From JBFHKO01 sp041595355 (GTDB taxonomy: Bacteria > Pseudomonadota > Gammaproteobacteria > Enterobacterales > Aeromonadaceae): a stretch of DNA of 7,435 nt. Under the pieces are notes generated by a model. That model saw nothing but the letters and a program-made list of their open reading frames with translations, was not told the origin of the DNA and made no database searches. This document shows, one piece after another, positions 1 to 5,700 of this stretch (the first letter of the stretch is position 1; every line of letters starts with the position of its first letter). Location: assembly GCA_041595355.1 (NCBI GenBank), contig JBFHKO010000128.1:1-7435 (forward strand), in the 5' to 3' direction. The position numbers and the translations under genes are program-made.

Positions 1-310
1 AGGCACACCCCAGCGCCATGCAGGCATCCAGGGCCGGATAGGCGCCGTAGCTCTCCTCCTGCTCGGGATCGGGAATATGCGCTTCCAGCTGTTCCAGCAC
101 CGCCGCCAGATCGACCCGGGAGCTCTTCTCGGTCAGGTACTGCCAGAGAACATCCAGCGCCTGCCGGTAGGCCGGGGCACTGCCGCGACCGGTACTCTCG
201 GCATAGAGCGCGTAGTTGGGGTACATGCGCTCGCTGAGCGCCAGCGCAAACACCGTCTGCTGCCAGGGCATCAACTTGTTGAGCCGTCTATAAAATTTTT
301 CGCCAAACAC
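1..310 (-). CDS. yjaG: DUF416 family protein YjaG (N-terminal part, cut by window edge)
   Basis: This reading frame is open from a GTG at 310 down to the left edge, giving 103 codons with no stop; the C-terminal half lies outside the window. The block SERMYPNYALYAESTG (about residues 28-43) and the later YGAYPALDACMAL (about 86-98) match E. coli YjaG (CERMYPNYAMFCQQTG and YGVYPAIDACVAL) with the same spacing. YjaG is a conserved protein of about 196 residues with no established biochemical role, so none is proposed. The GTG start is chosen because GAGGGAG at 318-324 sits 7 bases upstream and a good promoter lies just beyond; an internal ATG about 16 codons further in is possible. In E. coli yjaG lies downstream of hemE and nfi; here hemE is on the same strand but about 5.4 kb away. 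Confidence 0.9.
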   Translation of the reverse strand, partial: MFGEKFYRRLNKLMPWQQTVFALALSERMYPNYALYAESTGRGSAPAYRQALDVLWQYLTEKSSRVDLAAVLEQLEAHIPDPEQEESYGAYPALDACMALGCA

Positions 311-340
311 GCCGTCACTCCCTCATGGGTCAAGAGCGAC

Positions 341-369
341 ATTGTAGTCCAGCCCGGCGCCGGGGGAAA
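341..369 (-). promoter_or_regulatory. Predicted sigma-70 promoter of yjaG
   Basis: On the minus strand TTTCCC (364-369) and TACAAT (341-346) are separated by exactly 17 bases. The -10 box matches the consensus at five of six positions. Transcription would begin near 334, leaving a leader of about 25 bases that contains the GAGGGAG ribosome-binding site and the GTG start. The -35 is weak, so this is a prediction from sequence only. Confidence 0.55.
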
Positions 370-415
370 TGACCCAGAGGGCGGCAACGCATGAATGAAT
401 GAGAGCCGGCGCCTG

Positions 416-442
416 TTTGCCCGCTGCGGATTGGGTTACCAT
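416..442 (+). promoter_or_regulatory. Weak candidate promoter of the hydroxyacid dehydrogenase gene
   Basis: TTTGCC (416-421) and TACCAT (437-442) are separated by 15 bases, shorter than the preferred 17. It is the best hexamer pair in the space before the ATG at 470, and would give a leader of about 20 bases. The match is poor and other starts are possible. Confidence 0.25.
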
Positions 443-469
443 TCAGGCATGCCCGTGGAGGATGCAAAA

Positions 470-1414
470 ATGAGTACACACACCCTGTTGTTGCTCAGCC
501 GTGACAACCCCGATTACCAGCAGCGGTTGCTCAGTGCCGGCCTGCCCGGCCTGAGGGTGCAACGAGCCGATTCCCTGGCCGAAGCCGAGCCCCTGATCGC
601 CGGCGCCGACCTGGTGCTGGGCGAGCCGGCGCGGCTGCTGCCCCTGCTCACCCGAGCCAAGGCGCTCAAATGGATGCAGTCCACCTACGCCGGTGTGGAG
701 GTGCTGCTGGGCGACGGTCTGCGGCAGGATTACCAGCTGACCAACGTGCGCGGCATCTTTGGCCCCATGATGAGCGAATATGTGTTCGGCCACCTGCTGA
801 GCCTGACGCGCCATCTGCCGCTGTACCGCGAGCAGCAACGCCAGCGCATCTGGCATCCCCTGCCCTACGCGACACTGGATGGCCGGACCCTGCTGATACT
901 GGGCACCGGCAGCATAGGTCAACATCTGGCCACTACCGGCCAGCACTTCGGCATGCAGGTCTGGGGCGTCAACCGCTCGGGACGGGAAGTCGCCGGCTTC
1001 GACGAGACCTTCCAGCTGCAGGCCCTGCCGAGGCTGCTGCCCCAGGCGGATGTGATAGTGAGCGTGCTGCCAGCCACCCGGGAGACCTTTCACCTGCTGG
1101 ATGGCGCCCAGCTGGCCCGCTGCAAGCCCAGCTGCATACTGTTCAGTGTCGGCCGCGGCAGCACCATCGACACCCGGGCGCTGATCCAGTACCTGCGTCA
1201 GGGGCAACTCGGAGCTGCCGTGCTGGACGTCTTCGAGCAGGAGCCCCTACCTGCCAGCCACCCGCTGTGGGAAATGCCCAACCTCATCATCACCCCCCAC
1301 AACTCCGCCTGGAGCGAGCCGGGACAGGTGGTACGCATTTTTGCCCGCAACTATCTGCGTTACGTCGAGGGCGAGGCGCTGGAATTTCTGGTGGACATGC
1401 AACAAGGCTATTGA
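470..1414 (+). CDS. D-2-hydroxyacid dehydrogenase, GhrA-like (glyoxylate/hydroxypyruvate reductase type)
   Basis: This 314-residue cytoplasmic enzyme should interconvert a 2-oxoacid and the matching D-2-hydroxyacid using NAD(P)H. The nucleotide-binding motif GTGSIG is at residues 145-150, and the next beta strand ends in NRS (168-170) where NAD-preferring enzymes carry Asp, which points to NADPH. The catalytic trio is complete: Arg229 in VGRG, Glu258 in FEQEPL and His277 in TPHNSA. The C-terminus ends VDMQQGY, resembling VDRARGY of E. coli GhrA, and an HPLPY segment precedes the nucleotide fold as in that protein. GhrA is 312 residues long. The frame is open from an ATG at 395, but the ATG at 470 is preferred because GGAGGA (457-462) lies 7 bases upstream and the 25 extra residues lack family similarity. 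It stands alone, divergent from yjaG and convergent with znuB. The true substrate cannot be read from sequence, so no symbol is given. Confidence 0.9.
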   Translation: MSTHTLLLLSRDNPDYQQRLLSAGLPGLRVQRADSLAEAEPLIAGADLVLGEPARLLPLLTRAKALKWMQSTYAGVEVLLGDGLRQDYQLTNVRGIFGPMMSEYVFGHLLSLTRHLPLYREQQRQRIWHPLPYATLDGRTLLILGTGSIGQHLATTGQHFGMQVWGVNRSGREVAGFDETFQLQALPRLLPQADVIVSVLPATRETFHLLDGAQLARCKPSCILFSVGRGSTIDTRALIQYLRQGQLGAAVLDVFEQEPLPASHPLWEMPNLIITPHNSAWSEPGQVVRIFARNYLRYVEGEALEFLVDMQQGY

Positions 1415-1458
1415 AGCCGGCGCCCCGGACAGTCATCCATTGCACCAACAGCCCGCCT

Positions 1459-1481
1459 GGCTCAAGCGTCATGCCTGAGCC
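1459..1481. terminator. Weak stem-loop between convergent genes
   Basis: GGCTCA (1459-1464) pairs with TGAGCC (1476-1481) around an 11-base loop, in the 88-base gap where the dehydrogenase and znuB transcripts meet. There is no T-run on either side, so intrinsic termination is doubtful; it is listed because it is the only fold seen in the gap. Confidence 0.2.
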
Positions 1482-1502
1482 GAATGGCTGGCCGCCTCGC
1501 AG

Positions 1503-2291
1503 CTAGCGACGTGCCGGCAACAGCTGAGTGAGCAGGAACAGGCTGGCGGCACAGACCACCACAGAGGGGCCGGCCGGCGTATCCTGAAACCAGGAGAGAC
1601 CAAGCCCCCCCAACACCGCCACTATCCCCAGCAGCGATGCCAACCCGGCCATCTGCTCCGGCGTGCGGGCAAAGCGCCGCGCGGTGGCGGCAGGAATGAT
1701 GAGCAGGGAGGTGATGAGCAGGGCGCCGACAAATTTCATCGACACGGCAATCACCAGGGCGGTCAGAATCATCAGGGCACCGCGCAGGGCGCCGACATTC
1801 AGCCCCTCCACCTGCGCCATCTCGGGACTGACCGTCATGGCCAGCAGCGGATCCCACAACCGCCACAGGACCAGGGCGACCACCACGCCTCCGCCATAGA
1901 TCCACAGCAGATCCTGGGGTAATACCGCCAGCAGGTCCCCAAACAGGTAGGCCATCAGATCGACCCGCACATCCTGCATCAGACTGACGGTCACCAGACC
2001 CAGGGAGAGGGCGCTGTGGGCCAGAATGCCGAGCAGGGTGTCGGTGGCCAGCACCGGATTGCGCTGCAGGGAGGCGAGCAGCAGGGCCATCAGCAGGCAG
2101 CAGAGCAGGATGGCCAGGGTCAGATTGATCTGCAGCAGCAGCCCCAGCGCCACCCCCAGCAGAGAGGAGTGGGCCAGGGTATCGCCGAAATAGGCCATCC
2201 GCCGCCAGACCACGAAACTGCCGAGCGGGCCGGTCAGGGCGGCGATGCCCACGCCGGCCAGCAGCGCATAGAGAATGAAATCGTCAAACAT
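1503..2291 (-). CDS. znuB: Zinc ABC transporter permease ZnuB
   Basis: ZnuB is the inner-membrane channel of the high-affinity zinc importer and works as a dimer with two ZnuC ATPases, receiving Zn2+ from ZnuA. The 262-residue product (E. coli 261) matches E. coli ZnuB strongly: GPLGSFVVWRRMAYFGDTLAH near the N-terminus (21-41), RVDLMAYLFGDLLAV in the middle, and MKFVGALLITSLLIIPAATA followed by RRFARTPEQMAG near the C-terminus. Hydrophobic stretches fit about seven or eight membrane spans of the ABC-3 permease family. The frame is open further upstream, inside znuC, but the ATG at 2291 is chosen because it aligns with known ZnuB starts and has GAGG (2298-2301) 6 bases upstream. It overlaps the end of znuC by 8 bases (ATGTTTGA), which implies translational coupling, so znuC and znuB form one transcript. 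Confidence 0.97.
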   Translation of the reverse strand: MFDDFILYALLAGVGIAALTGPLGSFVVWRRMAYFGDTLAHSSLLGVALGLLLQINLTLAILLCCLLMALLLASLQRNPVLATDTLLGILAHSALSLGLVTVSLMQDVRVDLMAYLFGDLLAVLPQDLLWIYGGGVVVALVLWRLWDPLLAMTVSPEMAQVEGLNVGALRGALMILTALVIAVSMKFVGALLITSLLIIPAATARRFARTPEQMAGLASLLGIVAVLGGLGLSWFQDTPAGPSVVVCAASLFLLTQLLPARR

Positions 2292-3018
2292 GGTGCACCT
2301 CGCCATGATGCTGGTCGTCACAGTGATGATGATGGGTATAGACCGCCAGCTGCTCCCGCTCGGGACGCCCGAACAGGCGCGCAAACTCCGGGTGCCGGGC
2401 CACGCTCTCTGGCTCACCGTGACAACAGATGTGCTGGTTGAGGCAGATGACCTCGTGGGTGCCGGCCATGACCAGGTGCAGATCATGGGAAACCATCAGC
2501 ACGCCGCAACCCAGCACACCGGCCAGCTGCTCGATGAGGGCATAGAGCTCCACCTGCCCCGCCACATCGACCCCCTGGGCCGGCTCATCGAGCACCAGCA
2601 GCTCAGGCTCGGACAGGAGGGCGCGCGCCAGCAATATGCGTTGCAGTTCACCGCCGGACAGCGCCTGCATGGCGCGCTGCACCAGCAGCTCGGCGCCTAC
2701 CAGTCTCAAGGCCTCATGCACGCCATAGCCGCGCCGGGGCGCCAGGCGCAGAAAACGCTCCACCGTCATCGGCAGCGAGGCATCCAGCTGCAGCCGCTGG
2801 GGCACATAGCCGATGCGTACCCCTTGCTGGCGGATGACGCGCCCCTGCTGGGGCACTATCAGACCCAGTATCACCTTGACCAGGGTACTCTTGCCGGCAC
2901 CATTGGGCCCGATCAGAGTGGTGATCTTGCCGGCGTCCAGCCGCAGGCTCACATCGTCAATCAGGATGCGTTCGTCGACGCGCACCGTCACTGACTCCAG
3001 GGCTATCAATTGCTTCAT
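2284..3018 (-). CDS. znuC: Zinc ABC transporter ATP-binding protein ZnuC
   Basis: ZnuC powers zinc import by hydrolysing ATP on the cytoplasmic face of ZnuB. All ABC ATPase motifs are present in the 244 residues: Walker A GPNGAGKST (37-45), Q-loop Gln74 in YVPQRLQ, signature LSGGE (120-124), Walker B LLVLDEP (140-146) and switch His178 in VSHD. The C-terminus carries a histidine-rich tail (about 229-243, eight His plus Cys and acidic residues), as in other ZnuC proteins, possibly a cytoplasmic zinc-binding segment. GGAG (3025-3028 on the complementary strand) lies 6 bases before the ATG. The gene leads a znuC-znuB operon and diverges from znuA across about 100 bases holding a Zur-like operator, so repression by zinc-loaded Zur is expected. 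I could not pick a convincing -10/-35 pair for znuC itself. Confidence 0.97.
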   Translation of the reverse strand: MKQLIALESVTVRVDERILIDDVSLRLDAGKITTLIGPNGAGKSTLVKVILGLIVPQQGRVIRQQGVRIGYVPQRLQLDASLPMTVERFLRLAPRRGYGVHEALRLVGAELLVQRAMQALSGGELQRILLARALLSEPELLVLDEPAQGVDVAGQVELYALIEQLAGVLGCGVLMVSHDLHLVMAGTHEVICLNQHICCHGEPESVARHPEFARLFGRPEREQLAVYTHHHHCDDQHHGEVHHV

Positions 3019-3061
3019 GGGGGGCTCCGCAACGAGCAGAAGTGAGGTGAAATAATTTTGA

Positions 3062-3090
3062 TCTTCATCATGAAAATGAGCTGTTATACT
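3062..3090 (+). promoter_or_regulatory. Predicted znuA promoter
   Basis: TATACT (3085-3090) is a five-of-six -10 box, extended by TGT immediately upstream (3082-3084). A loose -35 (TCTTCA, 3062-3067) lies 17 bases before it. Transcription would start near 3097, leaving a leader of about 25 bases before the znuA ATG. The -10 is embedded in the Zur-like operator, so a bound repressor would cover it directly. Confidence 0.6.
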
Positions 3091-3100
3091 AGCACACCCG
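3078..3100. promoter_or_regulatory. Zur-like operator between znuC and znuA
   Basis: The core TGTTATACTAGCACA (3082-3096) is an imperfect palindrome: TGTTATA on the left, a central C, and TAGCACA on the right (five of seven positions symmetric). The enterobacterial Zur site is GAAATGTTATA-W-TATAACATTTC; the left half matches at nine of eleven positions and the right half is weaker. Its position, between divergent znuC and znuA and over the znuA -10 box, is that of the known Zur operator in other gammaproteobacteria. The zur gene itself is not in this window. Confidence 0.7.
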
Positions 3101-3121
3101 ATTTAGCCTGCTATCCGCCAT

Positions 3122-4030
3122 ATGAAACTCCTGCCGTTATTTGTTGCTCTCTGGATCCAAGCGCCACTGGCCCACGCCATCGAAGTACTGGCCTCGGTGC
3201 ATCCACTGAGTTTGATCAGCGCCGCCATCACCGATGGCGTAACCCAACCGCACACCCTGCTGCCCCTTGGCAGCTCGCCCCATGACTACGCCCTGCGGCC
3301 CTCGGATGTACGCCGCCTGCGCCAGGCCGACCTCATCATCTGGGTGGGCCCGCAGATGGAGCGCTTCCTGATCAAGCCCCTGGCGCCCCATGCCCAGGCG
3401 CTGGCCCTGAGCGAGCAGCCGTCGCTGGCGCTCTATCACAAGGCCGGGTCAAGGGCCCCGGCGTCCGATGAGCATGCCGATCATGATGACCATGACCATG
3501 ACCATGAGCACGGTACCGATACCCATATCTGGCTGGGCCCCGAGCAGGCCCGGCAGATAGCCCGCCTCATCAGCCAGCAGCTACAGCAGCGGGACCCGCT
3601 CCACGCCGCCACCTATGCCGCCAACCTGGCACGCTTCGAACAAGCGCTGACCCGCGCCGACCGCGACATAGCCCGGCGCATGCAGGCCCTCGCCTCCCGG
3701 GGCTACTTCGTGTTCCATGATGCCTACGGTTACTGGGAGCGCCACTACGGCCTGCGCAACCTGGGACACTTCACTCTCAATCCGGATCAGCGCCCGGGGG
3801 CCCGCCGGCTGGCGGACATCCAGGCCCGGCTGCGCGCCGGTCAGGCACGCTGCGTATTTGCCGAGCCCCAATTCCAGCCGGCCCTCATCACGGCGGTGAC
3901 CCAGGGCACCGGGGTCGCCATCGGCAGCCTGGATCCGCTGGCCAGTAGCATTGCGGTGACCGCGGATGGCTATATCCGTTTCATGCACCAGCTGGCCGCC
4001 CAATTCGAGGAGTGCCTGGGGCGCCCCTGA
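3122..4030 (+). CDS. znuA: Periplasmic zinc-binding protein ZnuA
   Basis: ZnuA captures Zn2+ in the periplasm and delivers it to ZnuBC. The 302-residue precursor begins with a signal peptide (1-19, ending AHA, cleavage before IEVLAS). The three histidine ligands of cluster A-I substrate-binding proteins are visible: His54 in SPHDYALRPSDV, His135 in THIWLGPEQA and His199 in FHDAYGYWERHYG. Between the first two lies an acidic histidine-rich loop (118-130) with six His, typical of zinc-specific rather than manganese-specific members. Cys244 and Cys298 correspond to the disulfide pair near the C-terminus of E. coli ZnuA. The ATG at 3122 gives a proper signal peptide, but no purine-rich ribosome-binding site precedes it, which is odd. 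It diverges from znuCB and is followed co-directionally by a mepM-type gene. Expected to be repressed by Zur. Confidence 0.97.
   Translation: MKLLPLFVALWIQAPLAHAIEVLASVHPLSLISAAITDGVTQPHTLLPLGSSPHDYALRPSDVRRLRQADLIIWVGPQMERFLIKPLAPHAQALALSEQPSLALYHKAGSRAPASDEHADHDDHDHDHEHGTDTHIWLGPEQARQIARLISQQLQQRDPLHAATYAANLARFEQALTRADRDIARRMQALASRGYFVFHDAYGYWERHYGLRNLGHFTLNPDQRPGARRLADIQARLRAGQARCVFAEPQFQPALITAVTQGTGVAIGSLDPLASSIAVTADGYIRFMHQLAAQFEECLGRP
3491..3508 (+). repeat. Hexamer repeat in the His-rich loop of znuA
   Basis: CATGAC-CATGAC-CATGAG runs in tandem and encodes alternating His and Asp/Glu (about residues 124-129); related CATGAT and GATGAC units lie just upstream. Such in-frame repeats can change length by strand slippage, which would lengthen or shorten the loop without breaking the gene. 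Confidence 0.7.
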
Positions 4031-4045
4031 GCGGCCGCCCCAGGC
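4014..4045 (+). terminator. GC-rich stem-loop across the znuA stop codon
   Basis: GCCTGGGGCG (4014-4023) pairs perfectly over 10 bases with CGCCCCAGGC (4036-4045) around a 12-base loop that contains the znuA TGA (4028-4030). A second small hairpin, CTGGCT-TTT-AGCCAG (4055-4069), follows 9 bases later. Neither is followed by a T-run, so this is not a standard intrinsic terminator. It may partially attenuate transcription between znuA and mepM or protect the znuA mRNA 3' end. Confidence 0.4.
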
Positions 4046-4138
4046 TCCCGCTGGCTGGCTTTTAGCCAGAAAACGTGATATATGTTCAATTTCGAGCCGC
4101 TGGGTACGGATTACACCTTCGTAACCCAATAAAGGCGA

Positions 4139-4147
4139 TGTTATAAG
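4139..4147 (+). promoter_or_regulatory. Candidate extended -10 promoter of mepM with a Zur-like half site
   Basis: TGTTATAAG holds an extended -10 (TG, one base, then TATAAG at 4142-4147); the -35 is poor (TTCGTA, 18 bases upstream). Transcription would start near 4154, leaving about 54 bases of leader before the ATG at 4208. The bases ATGTTATA (4138-4145) equal one arm of the Zur consensus, but the other arm is not recognisable. Confidence 0.4.
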
Positions 4148-4207
4148 AGGAAACTGTGTGGCGGGATGTCCTCATATCCCAGTTTCCAGCATAGCGAAGG
4201 ACACAGG

Positions 4208-5620
4208 ATGAAACGCTTTTTTCCCTCGATGGCAGGGATATCGGCCCGGGAGCTTCCTATCCCGCGTCAACACCTGTATGCCATCATAATGTTGGCCGGC
4301 TTCTCCGTAGCCAGCGTGACCCTGCTCCCCTCGCCGGGTGAGCTGTTGAAAGACGACCCCATCAGCGTCGATGCCGGTGCTCTCGCCACCGGTGCGACCA
4401 TGATAAGCCAGGCGGCGGACACCGAGTTCGTGGCCATTTCCGACCGCGAGCTGCTCGGCAGCGAAGACATCGCCCATGACGCGAACGACGCGGCGGACGA
4501 CGAGCCCCAGTGGACCGAGTACAAGGTCAAGGATGATGACAACCTGTCGTTCATCTTCGACACCCTGAACCTGCCCGCCAAGACACTGCACCAGCTGCTG
4601 GAAGTCGACATCCGCAACTCGCTGATCCGCATCAAGCCTGGTCAGATGCTCGCCTTCCTCATCGATGAGAAGAACCAGGTCCAGCAACTGCGCATCGCCC
4701 TCGACCAGGGCAACCATGTCCTGTTCGAGCGCAAGGGCGACCGCTATGTGGCGCACCTCGAGAACGCACAGGGGGTGACCCAGACCGTCGCGGCCAAGAG
4801 CACGCCGGCAGCCGAGCAGCCCCGTGCACGGGTTGTGCCGGGCAGCCCGGTGATCAAGGGCAAGATAAGCTCCGCCTTCAGCGCCAGTGCCCGCAGCGCC
4901 GGCCTCACCGCCAATCAGGTCCGCCAGGTCTCGCGCCTGTTCCAGGGCCGCATCGATTTTCGTCGTGACCTGCGCCGCGGGGACAGCTTCCGGGTGTTGC
5001 TGGACAAACCCAGTGTCGGCGGCAAGGCCAGCGCGGACGCCAAGGTGCTGGCCGTCACCTTCAACGTCAAGGGGCGCACCCTGAGCGCCTACCGCCACAG
5101 CGACGACAAGTTCTATGACGCCGACGGCTCAAGCCTGGTGAGTGGCACCTTCCTGCGTTATCCGATCCCGTCGGTTCGTCGGGTCAGCTCCTCCTTCAGC
5201 CCGCGCCGGCGCAATCCGGTCACCGGCACCGTCATGCCCCATAACGGCACCGACTTCGCCGTGCGGGTCGGCACCCCCGTGCTGGCCACCGGTGCCGGCG
5301 TGGTGGTCAAGGCGACCAGCCACCGGGCAGCGGGCCGCTACATCATACTGCGCCACAATGGCCGCTACAGCTCCCACTACATGCACCTGAGCAAGCTGCT
5401 GGTCAAACCGGGACAGAAGGTGAAGCAGGGACAGACCATCGGCCTGTCGGGCAACACCGGCCGCTCGACCGGCCCCCATCTGCACTACGAGTTCCGCATC
5501 AACGACCGCCCCGTGGATCCCATGCGGGTCGACCTGCCGGTCAACGACAGCATGTCCGGCAAGCAGCGCCGGGCTTACCTGGCCAAGGTGCGCGAGTACG
5601 ATCGCAAGCTCAATGGCTGA
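4208..5620 (+). CDS. mepM: M23 murein DD-endopeptidase, MepM/YebA type
   Basis: MepM-type enzymes cut the D-Ala-mDAP crosslinks of peptidoglycan and make room for wall growth. The 470-residue product (E. coli MepM 440) has an N-terminal membrane anchor (about 22-41), an acidic linker, an OapA/LysM-like region (about 102-153, beginning YKVKDDDNLSFIFD and ending in KPGQMLAFLID), a central domain, and a C-terminal peptidase M23 domain (about 320-440). The zinc site is intact: His345 and Asp349 in HNGTDF and His426 in the HLH motif, with catalytic His393 in HYMHLS and His424. The frame opens at an ATG at 4166, but the ATG at 4208 is preferred: AAGGA (4197-4201) lies 6 bases upstream and MKRFF gives a normal anchor. 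It is co-directional with znuA across 177 bases, as in E. coli, and converges on hemE. Other Shy/Mep-type M23 enzymes are alternatives, since paralogues share this layout. Confidence 0.92.
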   Translation: MKRFFPSMAGISARELPIPRQHLYAIIMLAGFSVASVTLLPSPGELLKDDPISVDAGALATGATMISQAADTEFVAISDRELLGSEDIAHDANDAADDEPQWTEYKVKDDDNLSFIFDTLNLPAKTLHQLLEVDIRNSLIRIKPGQMLAFLIDEKNQVQQLRIALDQGNHVLFERKGDRYVAHLENAQGVTQTVAAKSTPAAEQPRARVVPGSPVIKGKISSAFSASARSAGLTANQVRQVSRLFQGRIDFRRDLRRGDSFRVLLDKPSVGGKASADAKVLAVTFNVKGRTLSAYRHSDDKFYDADGSSLVSGTFLRYPIPSVRRVSSSFSPRRRNPVTGTVMPHNGTDFAVRVGTPVLATGAGVVVKATSHRAAGRYIILRHNGRYSSHYMHLSKLLVKPGQKVKQGQTIGLSGNTGRSTGPHLHYEFRINDRPVDPMRVDLPVNDSMSGKQRRAYLAKVREYDRKLNG

Positions 5621-5645
5621 CGCGCCACCGCAATACCACAAACAC

Positions 5646-5674
5646 CAAGAGGCCGGCAATTTGCCGGCCTCTTG
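5646..5674. terminator. Strong hairpin terminator between mepM and hemE
   Basis: CAAGAGGCCGGC (5646-5657) and GCCGGCCTCTTG (5663-5674) form a perfect 12-base stem around AATTT. It lies in the 80-base gap between two convergent genes and so can serve both. Reading toward mepM's 3' side the stem ends CTCTTG; reading from hemE, GTGTTTG follows. The T-tracts are short, but stem strength and placement support a shared bidirectional terminator. Confidence 0.8.
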
Positions 5675-5700
5675 CATGTACAAAAGCAACAGCAGACACT

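Noticed and set aside
77..394. 105-codon plus-strand frame at the left edge
   Set aside because: It lies opposite yjaG, whose conserved motifs identify the minus strand as coding.
443..1207. 254-codon open frame on the minus strand opposite the dehydrogenase gene
   Set aside because: It lies entirely within a clearly conserved gene on the other strand, its product is Gln/Ala/Gly-rich with no recognisable domain, and long antisense frames are expected in GC-rich DNA.
670..1506. 278-codon plus-strand frame overlapping the dehydrogenase gene in another frame
   Set aside because: The Pro/Arg/Ala-rich translation is typical of an out-of-frame reading of GC-rich coding sequence, and no ribosome-binding site or homology is visible.
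2275..2994. 239-codon plus-strand frame opposite znuC
   Set aside because: ZnuC on the other strand has every ABC ATPase motif; this reading is Gln/His/Leu-rich noise from the complement.
4071..4092. CRP-like site (AAACGTGA, six bases, TTCAATTT) upstream of mepM
   Set aside because: The left half is good but the right half matches TCACA at only two of five core positions, and it lies about 60 bases from the candidate -10 with no other support.
4172..5098. 308-codon minus-strand frame opposite mepM
   Set aside because: It is a shadow of the MepM coding sequence with low-complexity Gly/Ala/Val/Asp composition and no domain.
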